Shown piece by piece: positions 17,332 through 23,492 of a stretch of DNA of 41,214 nucleotides. The notes below the pieces were generated by a model. It did not search any database, was not told the DNA's origin, and saw nothing but the letters and a program-made list of their open reading frames with translations. Both the position numbers and the translations under genes were made by a program. Origin of the DNA: a virus; the IMG/VR virus record IMGVR_UViG_3300010885_011315, positions 1-41,214 of that record; one strand, written 5' to 3'. Numbering within the stretch: the first letter of the stretch is position 1; each line of letters begins with the position of its first letter.

Positions 17332-17574
17332 ATGGAAAAACGATTCAAGAAAGTAGTAAAGAACCCAGCCACAGGCAGAACCAAGACTGTCAAGTACGGA
17401 CAGGCAGGAAAGGCCAAAGATGGAGGAGATCGTATCCGCCCCAGCACTAAAAAGGGAGATGCCTACTGCGCCCGATCTAATGCCATTAAAGGGGACTGGA
17501 GAAAAGATCCTAACTCCCCCAATAGCCTCAGTAGAAAGAAATGGAAGTGCGTGGGAAGCAAAAGCAAGCGGTAA
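17332..17574 (+). CDS. small basic protein, DUF6321-like
   Basis: The 80-aa product is Lys/Arg-rich (MEKRFKKVVKNPATGRTKTV) and ends with the conserved block KKGDAYCARS, then DPNSPNSLSRKKWKC, seen in a widespread family of small phage proteins of unknown function (DUF6321-like, from memory). The two Cys and basic charge suggest nucleic-acid binding. A longer frame opens at 17134, but the ATG at 17332 is the natural start because the promoter lies directly upstream and the conserved part begins there. It is the first gene of the rightward region. Confidence 0.7.
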   Translation: MEKRFKKVVKNPATGRTKTVKYGQAGKAKDGGDRIRPSTKKGDAYCARSNAIKGDWRKDPNSPNSLSRKKWKCVGSKSKR

Positions 17575-17700
17575 GCTCAATCGACCTGTTTTGCTCACGA
17601 ACTCGCCACTTTTGCCTCGTTCAGTTTCATGGGTTGTTTAGAGTTAAAGAATACACAAGTAATTGAGGGTAAGCACTATGCGCATTTTGATAGCGTCCAT

Positions 17701-17730
17701 TTATTCTTTTTTATTCTTTTTTATTCTTTT
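17701..17730 (+). repeat. three tandem copies of TTATTCTTTT
   Basis: Three exact 10-bp units lie head to tail. All are pyrimidine-rich on the plus strand. The period is close to one helical turn, so bending or an unwinding element is possible. Confidence 0.8.
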
Positions 17731-17746
17731 GCTAAGACCGCTTTGA

Positions 17747-17800
17747 TTAGATGGATGTAGCCAAATGACCCCATAGGGGGATTCCACGCCCTACATCTAA
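17747..17800 (+). other. bulged compound stem-loop
   Basis: TTAGAT (17747-17752) plus GTAG (17757-17760) pair with CTACATCTAA (17791-17800), leaving a four-base GGAT bulge. The enclosed loop holds a second hairpin CCCC-ATA-GGGG (17769-17779). Ten outer pairs and four inner pairs make this a strong RNA structure. Confidence 0.45.
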
Positions 17801-17928
17801 ACAATTGCGACTAATTCACCCTAGTTAAAAAATGTGCCGTTAGGCGTGTAGCAAAAGACTCCCCTCTCTGTGAGCTAAAAATAATGATCCCGATAGGGTG
17901 TCTTTTTTAAAGGGATAGGTTTTAACAA

Positions 17929-18015
17929 ATGCGTCCTTCTCAAAAGGATAAATCCCAAAACTGGTCGGAGGATGAATTGAAAGAGACTTGCTTTCTGGGG
18001 AAGATTCAGCGATAG
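17929..18015 (+). CDS. possible 28-aa peptide
   Basis: The frame encodes MRPSQKDKSQNWSEDELKET and ends in KIQR. A purine stretch AAAGGGATAGG lies 8 to 18 bases upstream. It is followed 52 bases later by a perfect terminator, as expected for a short transcript. The peptide is hydrophilic and has no known motif. It could be a real microprotein, a leader peptide, or chance within a structured RNA. Confidence 0.25.
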   Translation: MRPSQKDKSQNWSEDELKETCFLGKIQR

Positions 18016-18067
18016 ATTGATTTGTCGCCTGCGCTTGAGGGTCTACCCCCTGTGAAAGTGAAGGTTC

Positions 18068-18103
18068 CGACCCAGAAGGTAGTTTCTGGGTCGCCTCTTT
18101 TTT
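18068..18103 (+). terminator. intrinsic terminator
   Basis: CGACCCAGAA (18068-18077) pairs perfectly with TTCTGGGTCG (18084-18093) around a six-base loop. CCTC and then six T follow. It would end transcripts from the promoter at 17294. Confidence 0.75.
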
Positions 18104-18245
18104 ACGCAGGATTTTAAGGCCAGTAGGTTCATGTCGCTAGGATTTCGGAACGAGGCGTGAAGCCTTCTACGTCCGAGTATTCCCAGACCTACAGGCGATC
18201 AACCCTGCTTTAACAGCCAGAGAGAGGTATGAGAAGAAAGTATTC

Positions 18246-18274
18246 TTGACACCATTCCAAGTCAATCATATATT
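18246..18274 (+). promoter_or_regulatory. near-consensus sigma-70-type promoter
   Basis: TTGACA (18246-18251), exactly 17 bases, then TATATT (18269-18274): 11 of 12 consensus positions. No good ATG follows for more than 300 bases, so its first product would be an untranslated RNA or a long leader for the gene at 18601. Confidence 0.65.
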
Positions 18275-18280
18275 TCTAGC

Positions 18281-18510
18281 AGATGGTGGAAAACATCATC
18301 TGGTGTACCCTCTGGAAATCGAGATCGTGTCGAGCCACAGGCGAAGGTCAAGAGATCTGGAATTGCCGCCAGATCTTAATTTGAGGAAGTATCATGGTAA
18401 CGCCCAGATCCTTCCCTCTCACTCCAATCCACCCAGCAGATAAGGCTCTATAGGTCATACTTGAAGCCGAGGGAGTGCAGAAGCACCCAGTTTCGCTCTG
18501 TGGGCTTCTT
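18281..18510 (+). ncRNA. candidate structured small RNA
   Basis: Starting at the expected start of the 18246 promoter, the sequence folds into successive local stems: CAGATG/CATCTG (18280-18285 with 18297-18302), AGATCTGG/CCAGATCT (18353-18360 with 18369-18376), GGAAG/CTTCC further on, and a bulged GAAGC-A-CC/GGGCTTC hairpin ending in TTCTTATATT near 18510. A 65-codon TTG-initiated frame overlaps it, but its start lies in the promoter and its product looks random. Family unknown. Confidence 0.4.
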
Positions 18511-18538
18511 ATATTCATAATCTATCTCTCTATAATAG

Positions 18539-18586
18539 ATTATAACCTAATAATTCATTCTATTCTTTCTATTATAACCTAATAAT
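18539..18586 (+). repeat. 16-bp direct repeat before the gene at 18601
   Basis: ATTATAACCTAATAAT occurs at 18539-18554 and 18571-18586, exact copies 32 bp apart (about three helical turns). They lie just upstream of the ATG at 18601, a good position for paired operators, and just downstream of a TATAAT at 18531. Confidence 0.7.
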
Positions 18587-18600
18587 CATACAATCTATCC

Positions 18601-18825
18601 ATGAAATCATACGACGAACTCCAACTAAACACGCTATCTCAAGCAAAACACCTCGCCTCTAACGGGGAAGAATTCTCTCATCTAATTAAAACGCTCTCTC
18701 CCGACAACTCATTGAGGATAAAACTACACGTGCAATCACTACCTGAGAGCATAGCGAACCAGACTATCTACGGGAAAGCTCATTGGAAGGAACAAAGCAC
18801 GGCCTCGCAAAAGAGACGCAAATGA
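18601..18825 (+). CDS. 74-aa protein, unknown
   Basis: The product starts MKSYDELQLNTLSQAKHLAS and ends with a basic tail (SQKRRK). It looks helical with no membrane segment. It has its own TATAAT-containing upstream region with a 16-bp direct repeat, no Shine-Dalgarno sequence, and its own terminator four bases after the stop, so it is probably a single-gene transcript. No family recognised; an early DNA-binding or host-modifying peptide is possible. Confidence 0.5.
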   Translation: MKSYDELQLNTLSQAKHLASNGEEFSHLIKTLSPDNSLRIKLHVQSLPESIANQTIYGKAHWKEQSTASQKRRK

Positions 18826-18826
18826 T

Positions 18827-18856
18827 GCGGAGATTAGGGGGATATTCTCCGCTTTT
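18827..18856 (+). terminator. intrinsic terminator
   Basis: GCGGAGA (18827-18833) pairs with TCTCCGC (18846-18852) and is followed by TTTT. It closes the 74-aa gene. Confidence 0.6.
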
Positions 18857-19094
18857 GTAACGCTGGGATTTTGGTAAAAAATTGTGGGGAGGTTTTTACG
18901 GAAAATCGTCACCGCAAAAACGTAAGACAAGAGGGGTGCCCGTCACTCGTTGTCCTCAAAATAAGGGATTCCTTAAACGATTGGCGGTTGTAAGACATGA
19001 TGAGTCATAGTCTGCAAGACATTTAGTTCTGGTAATAGGTTGGTGAATTGATAGGCTTGTCGTGTAAGGCAATAACGTCTTACAAAACCAAAAC

Positions 19095-19283
19095 ATGGCA
19101 ATGACACTAGACATACAGAAGGAATACATACTGTTAGAGAACGCAATCGCACAGGCCCTAGATAAGGCCGCTTTCATAGGCAATGAAATGGGAGGTAAGA
19201 CAAAGAACTATTCCAAGGTCGTTGATCTTTACGACGACCTTTCAGAAGCGATGACTAAGCTTCATGAAGCGATGGACGTATAA
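19095..19283 (+). CDS. 62-aa helical protein, unknown
   Basis: The product MAMTLDIQKEYILLENAIAQ continues as amphipathic helices (DLYDDLSEAMTKLHEAMDV) with no membrane segment. The leader is CA-rich (ACAAAACCAAAACATG) without a Shine-Dalgarno sequence and includes one copy of the GTCTTAC motif. A strong terminator follows 16 bases after the stop. It is flanked on both sides by the 8-mer array. It could be a small regulator acting there, which is inference from position only. Confidence 0.55.
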   Translation: MAMTLDIQKEYILLENAIAQALDKAAFIGNEMGGKTKNYSKVVDLYDDLSEAMTKLHEAMDV

Positions 19284-19299
19284 AACAAAGTAAGACAAG

Positions 19300-19322
19300 G
19301 GGAGGAGCAATCCTCCCTTTTT
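19300..19322 (+). terminator. intrinsic terminator
   Basis: GGGAGGA (19300-19306), loop GCAA, TCCTCCC (19311-19317), then five T. Perfect 7-bp stem with a stable tetraloop. Confidence 0.8.
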
Positions 19323-19334
19323 CTTTGCAGTCGA

Positions 19335-19455
19335 TGTCTTACATTCTATTGCTATCTCTTACCAGATTCCGTGTCTTACATTCTATCGCAAGCGAGCACA
19401 CTGTCTTACAAGCTATTATACAGCACTTGTCTTACAAATACTCGCCCTGTCTTAC
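19335..19455 (+). repeat. core of five same-direction TGTCTTAC iterons
   Basis: Copies start at 19335, 19372, 19402, 19428 and 19448, giving steps of 37, 30, 26 and 20 bases. The first two share a longer 18-base unit, TGTCTTACATTCTATTGC versus ...CTATCGC. The core fills the gap between the terminator at 19300 and the stop of the HTH gene and just enters that gene. Confidence 0.75.
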
Positions 19456-19976
19456 ACTGCCTCTTGTATGACATCCTGAGTCATCGCACGAGGAAAACCA
19501 GCAAGCGCATCTATCCCCATTTGCAAGACGTTCAACGACAACGTGGGTTTGTCGCTGTCGCTACCTATCCCAAAGATTGTCTTACCAGCTGTTGCGAGGT
19601 CTACCATCTTGCGAGAGTTGTCCAATGCAGAGAGAGAGTCCATGTCTTGTAAGGCATTAGCCGCTTTTGTAAGACCTTGTGCCATTGACGTGTGAAAACT
19701 CTTCTTATTCTCTTCAAGAGAAACCGACAAAGCATCGGAGGCGTGACAGATCGTGACAGCATCTCTGTGACCATTCTCTCTTTTAACCTCCAGTATCTCC
19801 TTTGATTTCGTGACAAGCTTTTGAGCGTTCGTTGATGTGGGCCATTCATCACGTTTTGCCCATTGCCTGATAGTCGCTGGTTTGATGCCATGAAGCCTTC
19901 CTGTCTCTGTAAGACAGCCTGTTGCAAGGTAGGTTGCTCTGACTTGATCTCTGTCTACTGCTAATGGTGAAGGCAT
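19452..19976 (-). CDS. HTH protein, possible small terminase subunit
   Basis: This 174-aa protein has an N-terminal helix-turn-helix: LATGCLTETGRLHGIKPATIRQWAKRD, with the recognition helix about residues 31-41, as in small terminase subunits and related phage DNA-binding proteins. Residues 55-125 are helical, suiting ring formation, and a C-terminal segment KPTLSLNVLQMG precedes a short tail. It is the only clear minus-strand gene inside the rightward region and is 8 kb from the large terminase. Several TGTCTTAC sites lie in and beside the gene, as pac sites do in the small-terminase genes of headful phages. It could instead be a transcription regulator. Confidence 0.5.
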   Translation of the reverse strand: MPSPLAVDRDQVRATYLATGCLTETGRLHGIKPATIRQWAKRDEWPTSTNAQKLVTKSKEILEVKRENGHRDAVTICHASDALSVSLEENKKSFHTSMAQGLTKAANALQDMDSLSALDNSRKMVDLATAGKTIFGIGSDSDKPTLSLNVLQMGIDALAGFPRAMTQDVIQEAV

Positions 19977-20013
19977 CGTGAAATGAGGTGTAACAATTGT
20001 GTGACAGATGGAG

Positions 20014-20041
20014 CTTGTATCATCTACAGAGAAAAGGTCAA
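20014..20041 (-). promoter_or_regulatory. promoter of the HTH/terS-like gene
   Basis: On the minus strand TTGACC (20036-20041) is 16 bases from TACAAG (20014-20019). Transcription would start about 30 bases before the ATG at 19976. The region also carries two GTGACA motifs, at 20001 and 20057. Confidence 0.35.
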
Positions 20042-20163
20042 GCTTTTAAGTTTTTCGTGACAGAATTTATTTTCTTTATTTTTCAATGATTGCTTGGAAT
20101 CGGGAGTGGATTTGATATCTTTTGAGTGTCGAGAGACAACAAACCAACCAACCAACAAAAAAC

Positions 20164-20304
20164 ATGACAACAACAGACAAAGATCAATTCATAAACTCAA
20201 AGAAGTTCAAGACACTTCTCAATGCAAAAGGTCAGATTATCGGAGAAAGAATAAAGGGAACGATACACGTTTACATGGGAGCAAAACGACCTTGCCGCAA
20301 ATAA
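20164..20304 (+). CDS. 46-aa basic protein, unknown
   Basis: The product starts MTTTDKDQFINSKKFKTLLN and ends GAKRPCRK; it is basic and hydrophilic with a beta-hairpin-like middle. The start is chosen because it follows a striking leader AAACCAACCAACCAAC plus an A-run with no Shine-Dalgarno sequence, the same type seen before the ERF gene. It heads the plus-strand cluster that runs to 22499. Function unknown. Confidence 0.55.
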   Translation: MTTTDKDQFINSKKFKTLLNAKGQIIGERIKGTIHVYMGAKRPCRK

Positions 20305-20313
20305 TTTTCTAAT

Positions 20314-20379
20314 ATGTTCAACATCTTCGCAATATACATCCTTTTAAGCATCACGCTTCTAATTATTAATATGGAATAA
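20314..20379 (+). CDS. 21-aa membrane micropeptide
   Basis: The peptide MFNIFAIYILLSITLLIINM plus a final Glu is essentially one membrane helix. It begins ten bases after the preceding stop and fills the gap before the 310-aa gene. No Shine-Dalgarno sequence. Very short, so it may be chance, but the uninterrupted hydrophobicity is notable. Confidence 0.3.
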   Translation: MFNIFAIYILLSITLLIINME

Positions 20380-20416
20380 TCAGTAGTAAGTAAACAACAA
20401 AAAAACAACCAAAAAC

Positions 20417-21349
20417 ATGAATAACCAACAAGTAGCACACCTCTGGGCAAGCGGAAACAAAGCATCAGGCAAAGGCTCCAACTTCTACTTTGAGGGAGAT
20501 ACGATCTATTCTTACGGGTCACACTTCCCCATTGCTCGAAGGATCACCGAAGGCTTTTACCTCATCACGGAAAGGGGATATAGCAACTCGACATCTCGAC
20601 ACATCTCCTGTACCCGAAGAGCAATTCCGAGCTTTGCTAAAGTCTTTAGCGTAGAGAATCGCCCTGATTCTACCTTTGAAACTATCAGAGAAGAGAAGAT
20701 GAGCCAAGCAAGGGAACGCTTGGAAGGGGCAAGGACACGCTTGGAAGGTGTTGAAGGAAAGAATGCCTTTAGCATTTATGAGAATGCAGAGAAACTTTCT
20801 CAATTCTGTGAAGAATCAATGGAGCTATTTGGGAGATTTTATATGCATGATAATTCTTTCGATTGCTCTTCTCAACTTTATCTTGGCAACATCAAAACGG
20901 AATGCTTGGAATTAATGAATAAGCATAAGGAAGCCTATGAGATAGCATTAGCAAAGAAGCAAGAGCAACAGGAAGCACGAAACGCAAAGAGGGAAGCTAA
21001 GTTTGCAAGGCAAAGAGAGTTGGAAAAGATGGAAGCCTTGGAACTTGTCCCACTCTGGAGAGCTGGCGAGTGTAACAATCAATGGAAACTCCGAAGCCTC
21101 CCTCCCATGCTTAGGATCAAAGGCTCTATGGTTCAAACATCACAGGGCGCGGAAGTATCCTTGGAAGATGCAAAGATGGCCTTTGGATTTATCAATCACA
21201 AGATATTGCAGGGGATTGAGTGGCACAGGAACGGAGAGACTTGCCAAGTGGGTGCATTCTCCTTGATCTCTATTGATGCGGATTTCGTGACTATTGGTTG
21301 CCATAAGTTCACCATTGAAGAGGTAAAAGCATTTGGAAAACTTCTCTAA
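20417..21349 (+). CDS. 310-aa conserved phage protein, DUF8033-like, unknown role
   Basis: The N-terminal part (about residues 1-85) carries AHLWASGNKASGKGSNFYFE, GDTIYSYGSHFPIARR and SRHISCTRRAIP, a pattern I have seen in many phage proteins of unknown function (DUF8033-like, from memory). A long charged coiled coil follows (residues 95-215), then a second domain with a related layout (VPLWRAGECNNQWKLRSLPP, INHKILQGIEWH) that looks like a divergent repeat of the first. No enzymatic motif. It is the largest early-region gene, with a CA-rich leader and no Shine-Dalgarno sequence. Probably acts in the host cytoplasm. Confidence 0.65.
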   Translation: MNNQQVAHLWASGNKASGKGSNFYFEGDTIYSYGSHFPIARRITEGFYLITERGYSNSTSRHISCTRRAIPSFAKVFSVENRPDSTFETIREEKMSQARERLEGARTRLEGVEGKNAFSIYENAEKLSQFCEESMELFGRFYMHDNSFDCSSQLYLGNIKTECLELMNKHKEAYEIALAKKQEQQEARNAKREAKFARQRELEKMEALELVPLWRAGECNNQWKLRSLPPMLRIKGSMVQTSQGAEVSLEDAKMAFGFINHKILQGIEWHRNGETCQVGAFSLISIDADFVTIGCHKFTIEEVKAFGKLL

Positions 21350-21364
21350 AAGAATAAAAAGAAT

Positions 21365-21616
21365 ATGAAAAACAATAAAAAAATGAGCTTTTTTGAATTA
21401 ATGAACGCCTTTGAAGTATCAGGATTTTCCTTCCATGCTTTTGGAAGCGTGAGGGAAAACGGAAAGAAAGTTGCCACTTTTTACAAGGGTGATACATTAA
21501 AGCAGGAGACTAGGGAAAAGCTAAAATCGGCTATTCCTAATGTCTTTTTTCTGGGTTCTGGTTGTACCTACGCCCCAGAGATCCGGTCTTCATTAGTTTG
21601 CATACCTAACAAATAA
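21365..21616 (+). CDS. 83-aa protein, unknown
   Basis: The product starts MKNNKKMSFFELMNAFEVSG and has a compact alpha/beta look (KVATFYKGDTLKQETREKL). The leader is A-rich (AAGAATAAAAAGAATATG). It lies 15 bases after the 310-aa gene, so it is in the same transcript. No recognised family. Confidence 0.5.
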   Translation: MKNNKKMSFFELMNAFEVSGFSFHAFGSVRENGKKVATFYKGDTLKQETREKLKSAIPNVFFLGSGCTYAPEIRSSLVCIPNK

Positions 21617-21619
21617 AAA

Positions 21620-21820
21620 ATGAACATTATAGAAACATTCTTAAAAGGAAACATTAAAGACGCAAAAAGGCTTTCGAAAAATCGCTCTTTCTTTTGGCTT
21701 TGCGCTAGAGGACAAGAGCTAGGATTAAGGCCCTTGCAACGTTGGAACATTGCCCTGTATCTAAAAGGCTTGCAATCGTGGGAAGATTATAACGAAAGCT
21801 CTATATTGTGGGAAAAATAA
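21620..21820 (+). CDS. 66-aa protein, unknown
   Basis: The product MNIIETFLKGNIKDAKRLSK continues with aromatic, basic sequence (NRSFFWLCARGQELGLRPLQ). It is helical and positively charged with no membrane segment. It starts three bases after the preceding stop and belongs to the plus-strand cluster. Function unknown. Confidence 0.5.
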   Translation: MNIIETFLKGNIKDAKRLSKNRSFFWLCARGQELGLRPLQRWNIALYLKGLQSWEDYNESSILWEK

Positions 21821-21855
21821 CATCAGAAAATAAACAAAAAAACAAACATAAAAAC

Positions 21856-22377
21856 ATGAGAACAGAGACAACGACAAGGAATATCTATACATTTCAAGAA
21901 CTAGGTGACAAAGCAAAGGAGAAAGCACGAGATTGGTGGCGTAAATCTTCCATAGGTGAAGAATGGTGGGAAGGTGTATATGATGATGCGGAAAGAATTG
22001 GTTTGAAGATTACCAGCTTTGACACCGGAAGGGGCAACCACATCACGGGAGGTTTTACAGATTCTCCCGAAGATGTCGCAAAGAAAATCATGGAAGAGCA
22101 TGGGGATATGTCGGAAACCTATGCAGACGCGAGGAACTTCCTTAAAGAGCTTGCTTCCTTCATGGAGAAAGCAGAGAAAGATGAATGGGGAGAGCTTGCA
22201 ACTCTAAAGCTGGAGAGTGAAAGGGAAGCAATCGAAAACGACTTTGAGTATGCAATCCTGCAAGAATACCTTTCCATGTTAAAGAAAGAGGATGAATGGC
22301 TTATGAGTAACGAGCAAGTAGACGAGGCTATCACTTGCAATGGATATGAGTTTACGGAAGACGGGAGGTATGCATGA
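21856..22377 (+). CDS. 173-aa conserved phage protein (YTFQELxxxAKEKARDW family), unknown role
   Basis: The start at 21856 is preferred to an upstream frame opening at 21808, because it follows the typical CA-rich leader (AAACAAACATAAAAACATG) and the conserved part begins just after it. The N-terminus IYTFQELGDKAKEKARDWWR, followed by EWWEGVYDDAERIGLKITSF, is a recurring pattern in phage and some bacterial proteins of unknown function. The rest is acidic and helical (LESEREAIENDFEYAILQEY). It overlaps the next small gene by four bases (ATGA). Confidence 0.65.
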   Translation: MRTETTTRNIYTFQELGDKAKEKARDWWRKSSIGEEWWEGVYDDAERIGLKITSFDTGRGNHITGGFTDSPEDVAKKIMEEHGDMSETYADARNFLKELASFMEKAEKDEWGELATLKLESEREAIENDFEYAILQEYLSMLKKEDEWLMSNEQVDEAITCNGYEFTEDGRYA

Positions 22378-22499
22378 CAATCATTGACGCATTAAGAATA
22401 TCCCTTATAGGTATTCTTTTATCTCTCCCCCTGTTCACGTTCTACGCTTGTCTTTCGACTATGTGGCGACAACGAAAACAGGAGGAAAGCAGAAAATAG
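22374..22499 (+). CDS. 41-aa single-helix membrane protein
   Basis: ATGA overlap with the preceding stop and a good Shine-Dalgarno sequence (GGAGG) support this frame. The product MTIIDALRISLIGILLSLPL continues FTFYACLSTMW and ends in a charged tail (RQRKQEESRK), so one membrane helix with a positive cytoplasmic end. It is the last gene before the bidirectional terminator. Function unknown. Confidence 0.55.
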   Translation: MTIIDALRISLIGILLSLPLFTFYACLSTMWRQRKQEESRK

Positions 22500-22520
22500 G
22501 GAACCAATAACAAAGCAAGA

Positions 22521-22548
22521 AAAGGGGGGATAAATTCCCCCCTTTTTT
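22521..22548. terminator. bidirectional terminator
   Basis: AAAGGGGGG (22521-22529) and CCCCCCTTTTTT (22537-22548) form a perfect stem with T-runs on both strands. It separates the plus-strand early cluster from the convergent minus-strand genes. The 230 bases beyond it to 22777 hold no supported gene. Confidence 0.9.
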
Positions 22549-22777
22549 CGTGCATTAAATTAAATGGGTATTGATACAGGATGAAGGAAAAAAACAAGCT
22601 CCCAGAAAGCCCTATAAATCACTTTGATTTTCTCCCCTTGTCATCATGCCTTTCATATCCCGACAATTCTAGGGGCCTTTATGCTTTGTCATACAAAGCT
22701 ACTACAAACGCTTACAATTACTTACTTTGTATTTTGTTTTACGATTGCTAACTTTATCGCACATTTACTTTTTTCGG

Positions 22778-23164
22778 CTATCCGTTGATTCGTCGGGCGT
22801 TTTCGTCGGGCGGAATACAACATCCATCGCAACCATGAATCCGATCTGTCGTCGGGTCATCTGGGTCAGGGTGTCCTATGCCATGAGGACAGATCCTCTC
22901 CATAATCCCTCTATCTTCTCTCCAGTTCTGAGGCCAATCTTTCATGTGGTGGTCAGAGTGGTTATGAATAGTGCAATGGCTTCCTTTGCATTTATCTTTA
23001 GAATGGACTATCAAGACGCGATCAGATCCTAAGAGCGTATAGCGTTCCATTTCAGAAACGATATGGACTACAGGCTTAATCTTTTTCTTTCGGAAGATAA
23101 GATCATATCCTTCCCTGTATTTGTCCGAGAAGTTGTTGCGTGGTCGTGATCCTTTTCCATTCAT
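22778..23164 (-). CDS. 128-aa Cys/His-rich phage protein
   Basis: The N-terminus MNGKGSRPRNNFSDKYREGY is a common opening of a family of phage proteins of unknown function. The C-terminal half has Cys/His clusters (DKCKGSHCTIHNHSDHH) and ends with the recurring block CPHGIGHPDPDD, then HGCDGCCIPP, which probably binds zinc. It overlaps the upstream gene by four bases (ATGA) and is the last gene of the long leftward transcript. Role unknown. Confidence 0.55.
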   Translation of the reverse strand: MNGKGSRPRNNFSDKYREGYDLIFRKKKIKPVVHIVSEMERYTLLGSDRVLIVHSKDKCKGSHCTIHNHSDHHMKDWPQNWREDRGIMERICPHGIGHPDPDDPTTDRIHGCDGCCIPPDENARRING

Positions 23165-23361
23165 AGTTTTAGTCCGTAATCTGAGATTAAGTCGTTCAAG
23201 TAGTCTAAGTCAGCTTGAGTGGTTGTTGTTGATCCATCGTGGTGTAGCTTCCATAGATACTGATGCATATTCCAAGCAACGAGATACCAATCTGTTGCAT
23301 GGACGGCATGAAGATGCTCTTCTGATTCTTCTGGCAGGTCGAATTCAAGTTTAGCTTTCAT
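23161..23361 (-). CDS. 66-aa conserved small phage protein
   Basis: The product MKAKLEFDLPEESEEHLHAV, then ATDWYLVAWNMHQYLWK, matches a pattern of small phage proteins seen beside nucleotide or replication genes; function unknown. It is acidic and helical. It overlaps both neighbours by four bases, so it is translationally coupled. Confidence 0.55.
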   Translation of the reverse strand: MKAKLEFDLPEESEEHLHAVHATDWYLVAWNMHQYLWKLHHDGSTTTTQADLDYLNDLISDYGLKL

Positions 23362-23492
23362 TTAATTAGGATGTTGTAGGATAGCTTTATGAAAACGGCA
23401 GTTAATGCGCTTAATGCAACAAGTACCATTAAGGCTCCCCACCACATGAGTATGTGCAGAAACGCTGTTGTGAGTTTATCTTGCCAGTTCAT
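23358..23492 (-). CDS. 44-aa membrane protein
   Basis: The start at 23492 is chosen because GGGGGAATCAAATG gives a Shine-Dalgarno sequence and the product then begins MNWQDKLTTAFLHILMWWGA followed by a second hydrophobic stretch to LSYNILIK. One or two membrane helices. The frame is open further upstream within the 145-aa gene, but that part is unlikely to be used. Overlaps its neighbours by 17 and 4 bases. Function unknown. Confidence 0.5.
   Translation of the reverse strand: MNWQDKLTTAFLHILMWWGALMVLVALSALTAVFIKLSYNILIK

Larger units (their letters stand above)
17575..18600 (+). other. about 1 kb non-coding, hairpin-rich region
   Basis: No long credible gene is present on either strand. 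The region contains a triple 10-bp pyrimidine repeat, a bulged compound stem (17747-17800), a long-range stem pairing AAAAGACTCCC (17853-17863) with GGGTGTCTTTT (17896-17906), a 28-codon frame, a perfect terminator (18068-18103), a branched hairpin CGGAACG..AGGC/GCCT..CGTCCG (18146-18175), a near-consensus promoter (18246), an 8-bp stem (18353-18376) and a weak terminal hairpin (18477-18510). The density of structure suggests one or more non-coding RNAs. I do not recognise tRNA, tmRNA or intron cores. Confidence 0.45.
18922..19916. repeat. dispersed 8-mer array TGTCTTAC / GTAAGACA
   Basis: Ten exact copies lie in about 1 kb. GTAAGACA is at 18922, 18990, 19290 and 19909; TGTCTTAC at 19335, 19372, 19402, 19428, 19448 and 19578. 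Near copies occur at 19014, 19064, 19076, 19355, 19649 and 19669. An 8-mer is expected by chance about once in 41 kb counting both strands, and I noticed only three other copies in the window (2875, 24755, 29716). The array crosses both intergenic and coding DNA, including the HTH gene at 19452-19976. It looks like a multi-site protein-binding region such as a packaging site, origin or operator cluster. Confidence 0.8.

Noticed and set aside
18037-18110. Group II intron domain V or group I intron core
   Set aside because: A GTGAAAGT sequence is present but the required flanking stem is not, and no intron-type conserved core or reverse transcriptase gene was seen. The following stem is an ordinary terminator.
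17800-18200. tRNA genes in the non-coding region
   Set aside because: I searched by eye for a GGTTC-type T-loop with acceptor and anticodon stems; fragments such as AGGTTC at 18125 lack partners.
18246-18443. 65-codon TTG-initiated frame on the plus strand
   Set aside because: Its start lies in the -35 box of a near-consensus promoter and the product has no protein-like pattern; the DNA is better explained as a structured transcript.
22581-22751. 56-codon plus-strand frame after the bidirectional terminator (MKEKNKLPESPINHFDFLPL...)
   Set aside because: It lies beyond a strong terminator, has a weak ribosome site and no recognised pattern, and is convergent to the minus-strand genes. I could not support it.
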